DNA of 64,000 nt from Babylonia areolata (GCF_041734735.1 NC_134878.1:38867213-38931212), one strand, 5' to 3'; counted from the stretch's first letter, positions 33,331 through 44,211 are shown. The notes: generated by a model not told the origin, from the sequence alone. A program made the numbers and translations.

Positions 33331-34018
33331 ATCCAATAGCCGAGTAGTTAAAGCGTTGGACTTTCAAATTAAGGGTCCCGGGTTCGAATCTCGGTAATGG
33401 CGTCTGGTTGGTAAAGGGTGGAGATTTTTCCTTCTTCTTCGTTCGTGGGCTGCAACTCCCACGTTCACTCGAATGCACACAAGTGGGCGTTTACGTGTAT
33501 GACCGTTTTTACCCAGCTATGTAGGCAGCCATGCTCCGTTTTCGGGGGTGGGTATGCTCTTATTTCCATAATCCACCGAACGCTATCATGGATTACAGGA
33601 TCTTGAACGTGCGTATTTAATCTTCTGCTTGCGTATACACACGAAGGGGGTTCAGACACAAGCAGGTCTGCACATATTTTGACCTGGGAGATCGGAAAAA
33701 TCTCCACCCTTTACCCACCAGGTTCCGTTACCGAGATTCGAACCTGTGACCCTCAGATTGAAAGTCCAATGCTTTAATCACGACTATTGCGCCCGTTGGA
33801 GATGTTTCCGATCTCCCGTGTCAACATATGTGCAGACCTGCTAATGCCTGAACCTCCTTCGTGTGTATACACGCGCAGAAGATCAAATTCAAATACGCAC
33901 GTTAAAGATCATGTAATCCATTTCAGCGTTTGGTTCGTTGTGGAAACGAGAACATACCCAGCATGCACCCCCCTCCCCTCTAGGCGCTATATAAGTATCC
34001 GTATCATTCATTTATTTA
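33331..34018 (+). mobile_element. tRNA-derived SINE, family 1, type I tail, split by a nested insertion
   Basis: The head (33331-33400) has AATAGCCGAGTAGTTAAAGC and the B box GGTTCGAATCT. The element is interrupted at 33431 and resumes at 33798 with GATCTCCCGTGTCAACATAT, GCAGACCTGCTAATGCCTGA, CCTTCGTGTGTATAC, CGCACGTTAAAGATC and ACATACCCAGCATGCACC. It ends in a short L2-like terminus GGCGCTATATAAGTATCC. The interruption is flanked by GGAGATTTTTCC (33420-33431) and GGAGATGTTTCC (33798-33809), a 12-bp target-site duplication with one mismatch. Confidence 0.85.
33432..33797 (-). mobile_element. tRNA-derived SINE, family 1, type II tail, nested
   Basis: On the minus strand it runs from the tRNA-like head (GGGCGCAATAGTCGTGATTA, B box GGTTCGAATCT) through the shared body. 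It ends GCCCACTTGTGTGCATTCG, GTTGCAGCCCACGAACGAAG and AAGAA. It lies inside the plus-strand copy in opposite orientation. The 366-bp length appears full for this tail type. Confidence 0.85.
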
Positions 34019-34857
34019 GCCGTAGCATTGGGATCTCGGTACCTCTTGCTGTTGTCCAGACGGCATCAGCAAGGCATGAATTTTGTGCTTGTTCAAATAT
34101 GCCAGGGGGTGCCACGAAGGTTATATCTAAACAGGTGTTGCATGTCCTCAGGTGTTCCACTTGCTACTGAAAGAAGCCGCTGAAACAGGAGCTAAGGACA
34201 CACACGGAGACACAGACAATCGAACACCGGGTTGTAAAAACGACGACGAAACAATAACAACATTATAAACAGCACGTTGAACAAGAATAAACAAAAGAAC
34301 ACGAACGTTAGGCACCAGTTGTAGCGGCAATCGTAAGCGGTGAAAGTGAGTCACGAATCTTAACTTGCCGACACTAGCCCTGGTGTTAGCCACGAACGTT
34401 ATTGACGAATGTTATCATCGATAACGATAACTGTTGTCATAACTTTTGTTGGTGTTGATGATATAGATTGTTTGCCTGCAATTTCTTGCAATCCCACGCT
34501 TTCTCTACCTTTACGAGAAAGCGCGGGGTTTATAAACGTGTGGTCGTTTCCTTCACGAATCTTTGTTTTCCCATTATTGATTACTTGCTGATGACAATTT
34601 TTTTTAAAGTTTGATATAAAACACTTAAAACAAAAATAAAATAAAATAATCACTATAAACGTATCAATAAAATGCACTTTGGAACTGCGTCAGGCAAAAA
34701 TAGTACTGTTTAAATAGAAAGGTCTTCAGAGAATATTTTGAAAGAGGCTGCGGGAGTAGAGTGTGTATAATGTTAAATGGAAGTCTGTTTCAGATACTTG
34801 GACACTGAAAGGAAAGGATATATTGGCCGAAGGATTTTGTTCTGACTGTGCGATTAT
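34019..34857. other. No gene recognised
   Basis: Around 34195-34230 a minus-strand scrap (AACCCGGTGTTCGATTGTC-like) resembles the start of the palindrome-ended element. The rest has only short frames. Confidence 0.4.
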
Positions 34858-35162
34858 CAGCAGAACAACGGATTTCAGCTTCATTTTCTCTTACTGCGTT
34901 CGGACAGATCCATCTACGCTACATCACATCTGACAGGCAGATGCCTCCTGACCAACAGCATAACCCAAAGCGCTTAGTTAGGCTGAATGCATGCACATAT
35001 GTGTACCTATCAGAGTGGATTTCTTCAACAGAATTTTGCCAGAGGACAACTTTTGTTGCCATGGGTTCTTTTTCAGTGCTCCAAACGTGCTGCACACGGG
35101 ACCACGGTTTCATGTCTCATCCGAATGACTAGGCGCTCAATTGATTTTCCAGTCAAACTTTG
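34858..35162 (-). mobile_element. SINE family 3, headless copy
   Basis: The minus strand reads GTCATTCGGATGAGAC, GTCCCGTGTGCAGCACG, AAAAAGAACCCATGGCAACA, CTCTGGCAAAATTCTG and AATCCACTCTGATAGGTACA. It then has the family 3 tail with TTGGGTTATGCTG, GTAGCGTAGATGGATCTG and GAACGCAGTAAGAG. The tRNA head is reduced to the junction TTTGACTGGAAAATC. Confidence 0.75.
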
Positions 35163-35634
35163 TTGTTGTTGTTGTCCCTTGCTTTGAAGGTTTTCATTTT
35201 TCAAATGAGAAAAATCATCATTATCATTACCAGAAATTTGCACAGTTTACACCACTGTACAAGAAGTATAGCATTAACACAAACTACAGCGGCACTTGAT
35301 TTGCAAGGGTATTCTATTTCATAACATACAGAGAAGATAAAATATAGATATATGTAATCAACAGAAAACAACAATACAGCAACAACAAGAAGAAAAAAAA
35401 GAAAGAAAAAAAACAGCAGAGAGAAAACGAGAAAAAACACAACAGACGGTTCATCGCACAGTCAACAGTACTGAGAAAGTATCATGGTCAGAGAAAAAAA
35501 AAAAATCCACATATCTAAACACCAGTATTCATAGTATACATACTACTACATACTGCACATACATATATTTTCATCGACAGCCATGTTTATAGATTCTTCA
35601 GTAGCAGTATAAGTTGTGACAAGTGTTAAGAAGT
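35163..35634. other. A-rich stretch, nothing recognised
   Basis: AAGAAGAAAAAAAAGAAAG-type runs at 35380-35500. Confidence 0.5.
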
Positions 35635-36034
35635 ATTCTTAATTATTGACTGATATGGAAGCCACTTTGTTTTAAAACTATGTATGTTTATTGCCATTAT
35701 AGCATTGTGTTCTTCTATTTTGTAATGTGAAGAAAGATACCATTCAAATGCAGTCAAATCCGGTGTGCAGTTTTCAAATATACAATTATACATTTTTCCA
35801 AGGAGTATGAATAAATCAAATACTTGGTCTGTACGTCATAAATAAATCAATCCAAATAATGCAATATGTTTGTTTAATTTCATGTTTAAACATACCACAC
35901 ATTTTGCTTTCAATAATTCTTCGAAGTTTTTTTCCAGAATCGTTGAGAAATGCTGCACCCCCAGAATATAATATTATGTTCAATACTTTCTCTTCCATGC
36001 AGAAATCGCAGTAGTTATCATCTTTGAATCCCAT
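35635..36034 (-). mobile_element. Tx1/L1-like LINE ORF2 C-terminus fragment
   Basis: The minus strand reads FKDDNYCDFCMEEKVLNIIL, with CX2C spacing, then after frame changes VFDLFILLGKMYNCIFENC and FEWYLSSHYKIEEHNA, and ends KTKWLPYQSIIKNTS stop. These are the zinc-binding and terminal segments typical of Tx1/L1 ORF2. A longer member of the group lies at 47600-49985. Confidence 0.7.
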
Positions 36035-36036
36035 TT

Positions 36037-36097
36037 TTTCCGGTCAAACTTGGGAGAAAGGGCGAGAGCATGATTCGAATCCAGACCCTCACGGACA
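36037..36097 (-). mobile_element. SINE family 3, head fragment
   Basis: The minus strand reads GGTCTGGATTCGAATCATGC and CTCTCGCCCTTTCTCCCAAG, then TTTGACCGG, matching the head and first body bases of the plus-strand copy at 39120. Confidence 0.6.
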
Positions 36098-36604
36098 CTG
36101 ATTGACTGATATGGATACTTATATATGGCGCCTGCGCTGTACAAACACGGGGTCATTTGCGCAACAGGCTGCCTACCTGGGTAGAGCCGACTGACGGCTG
36201 CCACTGGGCGCTCATCATTCGTTTCCTGTGTCATTCAATCAGATTTCATGCACGCACACATACACACTCAGAGACATGTAACATTTTACGTGTATGACCG
36301 TTTTGTTTATTTACCCCGTCATGTTGGCAGCCATACTCCGTTTTCGGGGGTGTGCATGCAGGGTATGTTCTTGTTTCCATAACCCACCGAACTATGGATT
36401 AAATGAACTTTAACGTGCGTATTTGATCTTCTGGGTGCGTACACACACGAAGGGGGTTTTAGGCACCAGCAGGTCTGCACATATGTTGACCTGGGAGATC
36501 GGAAAAATCTCCACCCTTTACCCACCAAGCACCACCGAGATTCGAACCGGCGACCCTCAGATTGAAAGTCCAACGCTTTAACCTTTCGGCTGTTGCGCCT
36601 GTAT
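36098..36604 (-). mobile_element. tRNA-derived SINE, family 1, type I tail, full length
   Basis: On the minus strand the head (AACAGCCGAAAGGTTAAAGC, B box GGTTCGAATCTCGG) is followed by the family body and the CCGAAAACGGAGTATGGCTG segment. Then comes a 3' domain with GATGAGCGCCCAGTGGCAGC and CTACCCAGGTAGGCAGCCTG, and the tail GGCGCCATATATAAGTATCC with ATATCAGTCAATC. It is about 507 bp and the longest copy in the window. Confidence 0.85.
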
Positions 36605-36645
36605 TGGTGGATGACCGTCTTAATCATTCTGTCATTTTCCTCCAG

Positions 36646-36814
36646 AACAAAGGAAATTTCGAGATGGGGTGTAATGGCGCAGAATGATATATCAGAGAGA
36701 TATTCAAAGCCAGTGTCTTTGAGAGATGAGCAGCTGACTGAAGAGAGTTTGTATGAAATCCTGGACAGTCTTGTTAATGAAACGAGTACAAAGATAAACC
36801 ATCAGTTCTGGTGA
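36646..36814 (+). CDS. Candidate terminal exon of an unrecognised gene
   Basis: After a good acceptor (TTCTGTCATTTTCCTCCAG) an open frame of 55 codons ends in TGA at 36814. It reads TKEISRWGVMAQNDISERY, then SKPVSLRDEQLTEESLYEIL and DSLVNETSTKINHQFW. The composition (charged, helical, no low complexity) is unlike the repeat-derived frames around it. The acceptor implies an entry one base before the ACA codon. I know no family for it and saw no upstream exon or close polyadenylation signal. Confidence 0.35.
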
Positions 36815-38371
36815 AGAATGAAAACAGAGTGGATCTTATCTTACCTGTCTTTTTTCTTCTTCTAAAATTCATATCTTGTTTATATCGTGAAAGGATTGAG
36901 TAAGACAGCCTTGATGAAGATTCTCTGTGAAATATTCCAAACTGTCATACCAACCCTCTGGCGTTAGATTTCTTTCAGTCGGATCTCAACTGAATATCCA
37001 CATATTTTTTCAACGTTGTTTAGGCTATGAAATGATGACAACTCTGCAATACAACCTGCGTTCCCATATTTATGATAAAAAAATAAAATATTTTTAAAAA
37101 GGGGAAAAAAAGCCTTCGGAACATCCAATAAATGATCGATCACTGTACAACTGAAGCAGAAAGAAGAAATGCAGCGTTCCTGCAACTGACCGTTAATTCC
37201 ATCACCATCCTCCCACCGCTCTACACACGCCTTCCCAACTGTCTCCTCCCAAAATCCTATCGATCCTCTGGCAACGCCGGTAATGTCTGCACATAAGCTC
37301 GCTCTGGCGCCCCCTTCATCAGAACAATCGGCTTTACCTCGTATCTCTCTTATGCTGAGCGGAGGTTCTGACACACTTTTGTCTTTCAGTCTTTGTTTTA
37401 TTTGGTGTGTGTGTGTGTTTAGCTTAGTGACACACACAGTGTGTGAAGGCAGTTCGTGCGCGACAGCGTGCTTGCGAGAATACATGCGTGCTGTGCTGTG
37501 TCTGTGCCAAAGCTTGTCTCGGCTTCTGTTTCGAGTCTCCACATTTGCAGTTTCCGTGAGGCTTTACTGGAGGAAGATGTGTGTCTAGCTGTGAGATAAA
37601 TATTGCTGCAGTTAAAACCAGGCCTACCAAACTCCTGCAAGTCACGATACGGTGCGTATACAGCTAGAAGAGCACTTTCCAATTGCAGATATTGCCACAA
37701 AAACCTCGAGTCAATGAAAACTGTGCTGCAGAATTTAATCGTATGTGCTGGTGAAAGCTGGATAGCTTGGATCTGTGTCAGTCTGGGTCTGTCCACGGAC
37801 AGGCGTCTCGCAGTAACATCAACACTAAACGAAACACCACTTCCAAAACAACGATATCCTTCAAGTTCACGTGTGAGTTACGTTTCTCGGGACAATTTCA
37901 CAGAGCATGGTGGACAATGGGGTGGTGAATGTACAGTGGCTCCCAAGTGACGGAAAGGTCATGAGTTTCAGAAACTGATCTCGACGAATTTTGCCTATCA
38001 AGAATCGACACTTATTCCAACTGATTTTTTAACAAAAGAACAGAAAATGACTATTTACTGAACTGCTCAACTGTACATGTGTGTCTATCTGTCTTGCAGT
38101 CAAAATTTTCACTCAGCTCAGTTGCATTGACACATGCAGAGTTGGGGGTGGGGTGGAGGGGTGAGGGTGGTCTCTTTTTGGTCAGGCCCACATTGACGTC
38201 ACAATTGTCTCTGTCCAGTGTTGCAACAGCCCGACAACATATTGTTTCGGGTTTCCGACCTTGCACACGTCAAAATGACAGTGGTAACGATGTATCATTA
38301 GCCCTTCCGTCACCAGATGATTTGTTCATCGTTATCTTCCCGTTTTATCACGTTTTGTCATTTGCACACTG
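36815..38371. other. No gene recognised; CpG-containing stretch
   Basis: A 192-codon minus-strand frame (36964-37542) and a 115-codon plus-strand frame (37603-37950) have no motif I recognise and overlap other frames. 37190-37560 is richer in CG than its surroundings and could be promoter-like, but no element proves it. Confidence 0.4.
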
Positions 38372-38612
38372 GTATTATTTGTATTTGTATTTCTTTTTTA
38401 TCACAACAGATTTCTCCGTGTGAAATTCGGGCTGCTCTCCCCAGGGAGAGCGCGTCGCTACACTACAGCGCCACCCATTTTTTTGTATTTTTTCCTGCCA
38501 GCAGTTTTATTTGTTTTTCCTATCGCAGTGGATTTTTCTACAGAATTTTGCCAGGAACAACCCTTTTGTTGCCGTGGGTTCTTTTACGTGCGCTAAGTGC
38601 ATGCTGCACACG

Positions 38613-38643
<31 letters not shown>

Positions 38644-38777
38644 TAGCGTCCAGACCACCACTCAAGGTCTAGTGGAGGGGGAGAAAATATCGGCGGCTGA
38701 GCCATGATTCGAACCAGCGCGCTCAGATTCTCTCGCTTCCTAGGCGGACGCGTTACCTCTAGGCCATCACTCCACAT
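38372..38777 (-). mobile_element. tRNA-derived SINE, family 2
   Basis: The minus strand has head TGGCCTAGAGGTAACGCGTC, B box TGGTTCGAATCATGG, body GTCTGGACGCTAGTCTTTCG, AAAGAACCCACGGCAAC and GGCAAAATTCTGTAG, and tail AATCTGTTGTGATAAAAAAG then AAATACAAATACAAATAAT. It is a full-length partner of the copy at 15165. Confidence 0.85.
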
Positions 38778-39119
38778 TATGTGGAGCTGCGCGCGCGCGT
38801 GTGTGTGTATACATGCGTGAATATGTGAATGTTAATGTCGCGCGCGTGTATGTGTATACACATGTGGATATGTAAATGTTAATGTGTATTCACATAAGAT
38901 TATCTACTTTTAAGATCAACATACACCCACACACATGCGCACGCACGTGAGCGTACACGACACGGTGATAACTTCAAGCATTTTCGAGTGTTTGTCGAAC
39001 TTGTGTAATATCAGACAAGTGAACAAGCGGACCGCCGAATTTCCTTAATGTCGGTCGAGTATTCTTTATGTTAGACTTGTGAAAGTAGGATGACTACATT
39101 GTCGAACTGCTGGTTGGCT
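38778..39119. other. No feature recognised
   Basis: CG- and TG-alternating stretches (GCGCGCGCGTGTGTGTG near 38788) that could adopt Z-form; no gene. Confidence 0.4.
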
Positions 39120-39365
39120 GACTAGTGAGGAGGAAGGTGGCAAAATGGTTAAGACTCTGATCTGCGAAAGATCGTGAGGGTTTTGGTTCGAATCCCGCTC
39201 TTGCCCTTTCTCCCAAGTTTGACTGGAAAATCGAACTGACCTTTTGGATGAGACCAGGTCCCGTGTACGCGGCACGCACTTGGAGCGCTGAAAAAGAACC
39301 CATGGCAAGGAGAGTGTTGTCCTCTGGCAAAATTCTGTCAAAGAAATCCACTCTGATAGGTACAC

Positions 39366-39407
<42 letters not shown>

Positions 39408-39510
39408 GCACTCAAGCCCTGACTAAGCACGTTGGGTTATGCTGCTGGATGTGGTGTAGCGTATATGGATTTGATCGAACGCAGTGGCGCCTCTTTGAGA
39501 AACTAAAACT
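39120..39510 (+). mobile_element. tRNA-derived SINE, family 3
   Basis: Head: GTGGCAAAATGGTTAAGACT and B box GGTTCGAATCC. The body shares AATTCTGTCAAAGAAATCC, AAAAAGAACCCATGGCAA and GATGAGACCAGGTCCCGTG with family 2. An (AT)n run (39367-39404) has expanded between body and tail. The tail runs GACTAAGCACGTTGGGTTAT, GATGTGGTGTAGCGTATATG, GAACGCAGTGGCGCC. Confidence 0.8.
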
Positions 39511-40639
39511 GACTAGTATAATGCTCCGGTCATTCTGGTCATGAATATACACAATTATTAAAAATGAAAAAAAAATGAAAAAAACACTGCACAATTGGAA
39601 ACCAGAATCAATTTTTCTTTGCAAGTTGAAGAAAGCTGTACTGCAAAACTCTTTAAAAGAATAGCTAATGTAATAGGCCTTCAGGTGACCATAACCCCCT
39701 TGCCCCAGCGGAGGGTGGGTGGGTAGGTTATTGTGTTTTCCTGAAAGTTTGAATAATTCGTCTTCTAAATATACCTGTCTGCCAAAAATGTATCACGGCA
39801 TGAATATACAAGGGTATGACTAAAAAACTCACTTTTTTGTATTGTTGCGAAAGTGTGTGATCAACAAAAATGGTGCGTTGTTATTAAAGAAGTATTCTAT
39901 TTGGCCAATATTAGGTTTGTAGTGCTGCATATTATAATTGTGTAGCCTTTTACTATCACGAATGACCAGCTAAAAGGTACCCGAGCGCCATAAACGTTAT
40001 ACTACTGACACAAACTCCACAATTTCAAGTTTCGCGTCACCGCAATTTACAACGTTTTATTTGGTGAACAAAGCATCATCAGTAATGATCCATGCGTTCA
40101 TTCACTCCACTTACATCAGCAGGGGAGTCGGGGTGGGGGGTTGGGGACTTCACATTATCTGCTTTGTAGTTTGTTAAGTTTTTCTGTCCATACGTACCGG
40201 TCCATAATTACCAGTCTCATATAACGTTACTCGTCGTTTCAGAATCCAGACAATGTTAAAAAAACCCAAAATAAAGAAACAAAAAAAACCAACAACAACG
40301 AAACACACCCACAAAAAAACAAATACCAATTACCTCTTTGCAGTTGCGAAATATGTGACCAACACAAATACAGTCAAATGTAAAATTTGACTCTTTGTCA
40401 TCACTATCGAAGTACAGAAAGGATCACCGAGTTGTTCATGTGCACTACCAAACATTGCCGTCTTCCATTTTTTGCCATCAAGAACCTCGCATATTAATAG
40501 CATACTTTTTTTGCACCTTTTATGTGGACCTTAAGATGCCCACTTGCGTCCTCGCAGAGTTCCTATGCACCTGGCGAGTCTTTGAGAGAGTGTCCCAGAA
40601 GAAATAACAAACAATAAAGAGTGGTAACTCTCTCCATGT
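39511..40639. other. No gene recognised
   Basis: AT-rich; A-rich runs at 39566 and 40256-40320. A short plus-strand frame at 40395-40607 has no motif I recognise. Confidence 0.4.
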
Positions 40640-41830
40640 ACAAGGTACACAACCTCAAGTCCCAGGGGTCTCTCCAGAACTTATAACACTGATGTCGGTT
40701 CTGATGGCATGGTTGTTGTGTTTCCCGGCCACAAAGGATTCAGTCGAGCCACCGGCCCAGATGCCCAACTGAGTGAAGATGTCTCTGAAGCCTGTTCCTC
40801 CCATGAGTTTTCCCAGAGTACCAAGGAAAGTACAAGTGAAGTGAAAGACACCAAGACATGCCTCATTCCTCTGGGACTTTTCACTTTGCCATATGGCTCT
40901 CAGTGCTTTCCTTGCAACTACAAGATCAAACGTGACAAAGGCATACACCTGACCCGGTTGTCTTGTTAGGTTCAGTGACACCTGCAGACCGTGTTGCACT
41001 GTTTATACTGTCTATGACAGGATGAAGAACAAATTGCATTCAGTCAACTAGTGACTGCTCATGCCCATTGGCCAGATTCGTTTCAATGAGTGACGCCAAT
41101 CCTGCTAGTTCTGTAGTGGGTTGCTCATAGAAGACCGTGTATCTGGTCAGAATATGCATGAATCTGGACATAGTAGCATAATTTGCAGTAAACTGAATGG
41201 GGGCATGACTGGCGACTACTTTGAGTACAGGCTCTACATTATCGTTTGTGAAACATGGCTGGAGGTCTTGAGGCTGAAGGCTGGGTGGGTATGTCCCGTA
41301 AGGCTATGCGTCACTGAGCACCAGTGTCTGGGCGTGGTTTTCAGTTTCTTGGCACTTCTTGAATGGCAATTCCATGTGCTGAATGTGTTGTGCCAGATCC
41401 TAATCCTGTCTCCTGCAAATCTACATTGTCTCCGCAGGAGGGAAGAATCACGTTATCAGGACACTTGATTTCTGACTGCAAGCTGCTACTTCAAAGTCCA
41501 TTGTAGCAGACTGCAGTTTCAAGGACAACAACTCCGAGGCATGCAGCGGCCAAAATGATTCCAGTATGTATGCTCATAAGTTTAGTGCTTCCTGTTGGCG
41601 GATTGCAGTGCCCAGTCTGCTTTGGTATTTCCACTTTCCACTTGTGAAAGCATAACACGTCTTGCGAAACAGAGGCAGTGATTCCCTTCTTTTCCGAAGC
41701 ATTTTTCTTTCCAGTCAGAACAATTTTTCAGAACGTCTTTTGCAGAACCGGGAGCCTTTAGTTGTTCAGTCAACAAGGACGCCATTGTTGGTGGCCAAGA
41801 ACTCACTGGAGCTTCTCTGTAACTCTAAAT
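40640..41830 (-). pseudogene. Remnant of a multicopy invertebrate TE-like ORF family (function unknown)
   Basis: The minus strand reads VYAFVTFDLVVARKALRAIW, LGVFHFTCTFLGTLGKLMGG, TGFRDIFTQLGIWAGGSTES and FVAGKHNNHAIRT. From memory this matches a pattern that recurs in uncharacterised, repeat-like invertebrate proteins (FDQP..K..., LGgFH..MsFlG.iG..M.GSGL, GKa..RA.R.H). Right of it, to 41830, smaller pieces in other frames (RKMLRKRRESLPLFRK, CYAFTSGKWKYQSRLGTAI) may be the N-terminal part. Several stops break it. I cannot name the element type. Confidence 0.4.
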
Positions 41831-42659
41831 GAGACAGTGGAAAATGAGGGCTGCCCCTTCCAAACTTCTGTCATCTGATCCAGAAGCAACAAAAGCACAT
41901 TGAATGGTTGTGTCTGTGTGCATGTCTGATGAGTAAGTAATCCAGTCTGATTATTTGGAGCTCCAAAACTTATTTTGCACCCAAAATGTTCAGTCCCGTG
42001 GTTTGGATTGTAAAATCATGAAATGTTTCGGTTGTTTCATATTTATTTTCGCAGCAAAAATGACATTTAATATACTTTTTACAGGATAGCCCACGCATTT
42101 CAGTATCTGTTCCCGACTGCAATATCTGAATGGGCCAGAAATGCTTCGTTTCTTCTCATAGTTCAAGCTGTCTGTTACACTGCACATTTAAGAACTCCAA
42201 TAGCGCAAAGAGACGAGGACGGAAACTTGTTCATTATTCAGTTTCCATTTATGGAACATGATCTGCCTTAAAGCCTTATGAACAGAACGAACACAAACCA
42301 AAATTATGTGCTTATCAAGTAACCTGAAACAAACTTTCAAAAACTTGAAACAAATTTTCGAAAGTCTGCAGCTGGTGCATCCTGGGTCCTCTTATCGCGG
42401 CATTTTATTTTTTATTTTATTTGCAAGTTGCTCAACATAGGGATCGTGAAAAAAAAGAACAGAAAAAAAGCCAAACCTCGGGATCCGCAGGCTCCTTCGT
42501 GCAGTTTGAATCAAGAATCAGTTGTCGGGGGCACTTGGAACAGGGAAAACAAAATGGAGCTGGCCAAAATAGGGACAGTGGCTTTTTGGACAGTAAGCGG
42601 TCAGTGATGTGCCTCAGTGACATTTGAAAAAGATTTTTTTTTAAAGCAGCTCAATACAT
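41831..42659. other. No gene recognised
   Basis: Short frames only. Confidence 0.4.
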
Positions 42660-43350
42660 ATAATGGATAAACTTGAGAGTGAATTATTTGATGTTGAAAA
42701 AAGATATGACGGCTTCAGAAAGGAATTTTCTCTTTAAATACACCACCACCATCACCAACAAATAGAGAATACAGACTTGAAAGAGAAGAGTTCGGTTAGC
42801 AAGAACGAATGTTAAGTTTGTTATAAAATGATAAGGACCTGTGTGATTGCCGATAGAAGTGTGGGTTTTCAAAGTGCGGAGGTGACGGGTGAGATTACTG
42901 AGGATTCTGCCAACAGTGTGTGCCAGACTTTCTCTGACCTGGATGGAGTGCCGCCGATCACCAAAAATGACCTGGAAGCAGCACACAGGACACGCCTCTC
43001 CATCTTCGGTAAGAAATGGCCCATTATTTTGCGTTTCTATTCCTGAAAACTAACAGATAAAATTTTGGGTGACAGAAAGAAACTGAACATCAAGGGTGTT
43101 TATATCAAAGTGATCTTACAACAACAAATTCTTGTTTTAGATAAACCTACGAACTCTTCTGTACTCCGGCATCTTGGTCATCACAAGAGAAAGTACCAGC
43201 CAAGCTAAAGAATAGAAAAACTGCTCTTCAAATATGAAACTAATATTAACGAACTGACCAGGAGCCTAATGAAGACAGAAACCGGATACAGCTGTGGAGT
43301 TTTGCCGTTGTCAAGAAAGCAGGTATTGAGAATGACAGGATACTCAGGTT
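42660..43350 (+). mobile_element. LINE ORF1-like fragment (coiled coil plus L1-type RNA-binding region)
   Basis: One frame starts MDKLESELFDVEKRYDGF, a heptad-like segment. A later frame reads VPPITKNDLEAAHRTRL and KKWPIILRFYS, and further frames give KILGDRKKLNIKGVYI and FKYETNINELTRSLMKTET. This order (coiled coil, 'D.EAaHR.G', 'rPIIvrF..r..R..il..rkkL') is that of L1/Tx1-style ORF1 proteins. It is broken by several frameshifts. Confidence 0.65.
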
Positions 43351-43888
43351 CCCCCACATGCATTAACACAGAACACACACAGAAACACACGCAAGCAAGA
43401 GGGATAGGTGAGTGTTTTGGATAAGAGAGAGGCAGAATGTTACGTGATCAAAAGTGCAGGCTTGAAATTTATCAAGACTTGCTGTAGTATACTATTGTGT
43501 AACATTTTCCATAATCAGGAAAATTTAATAAAGTGCTTTCTTTATTGCTACCGTTACGGAGTACAGAAAGAAAGAGAGAGGAGACATGAACATTATTCTT
43601 CCCTTGTTAATCTTGACTGCTAGAGAGATTGGGAAGACAAGTGCACTCAACATGATCGGTGTAGTTTTTTCTTTTGTGTGTGTGTGTTTGTGTGTGTGCG
43701 CGCATGCATGTGTGTATGTCTATGTGTGTGTGTGTGTGATAGATTTAAAAAAAATTTTTTTCTGGTAATAGTGCTGCTTTAAAAAGTATCTATTTATTTA
43801 TTTTTGTGTAATTGACTCAACATAATCGGTGTAGTTTTTTCTTCTGTGTGTGTGTGTGTTTGTGTGTGTGCGCGCATGCATGTGTGTA

Positions 43889-43933
<45 letters not shown>

Positions 43934-44122
43934 TAGATTTTTTAAATTGTTTTTTTTCTGGTAATAGTGCTGCTTTAAAAAGTATGTATTTATTTATTTT
44001 TGTGTAATTGACTAGGATGCAGGATATATGGGGGATTGTAGGATGTAGAGGTCAAACGTTGTGGTCGATCAATAAAAGCAGGAACTTACAGAAACAATGT
44101 GGGTGATTTCTGTTGTTTTATT
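43351..44122. repeat. Tandem duplication with internal (GT)n
   Basis: A unit starting ACTCAACATGATCGGTGTAG at 43645 is repeated at 43815 and ends near 44014. Each has GCGCGCATGCATGTGTGTATG, a (GT)n run, GATAGATTT, CTGGTAATAGTGCTGC and TTTATTTATTTTTGTGTAAT. The copies differ mainly in GT length (first short, second about 45 bp). No gene is recognised in the rest. Confidence 0.8.
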
Positions 44123-44165
44123 GACTCACTTGTGCAAACAAGGTATGTTATAACCCAGTGTTCTG

Positions 44166-44211
<46 letters not shown>

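Noticed and set aside
33340-33400. tRNA gene
   Set aside because: A and B boxes are present, but the sequence is the head of a SINE found several times in the window and does not fold into a complete acceptor stem.
36964-37542. 192-codon minus-strand frame
   Set aside because: Longest non-repeat frame in the window, but no motif, signal peptide or splice support; plus-strand frames overlap it.
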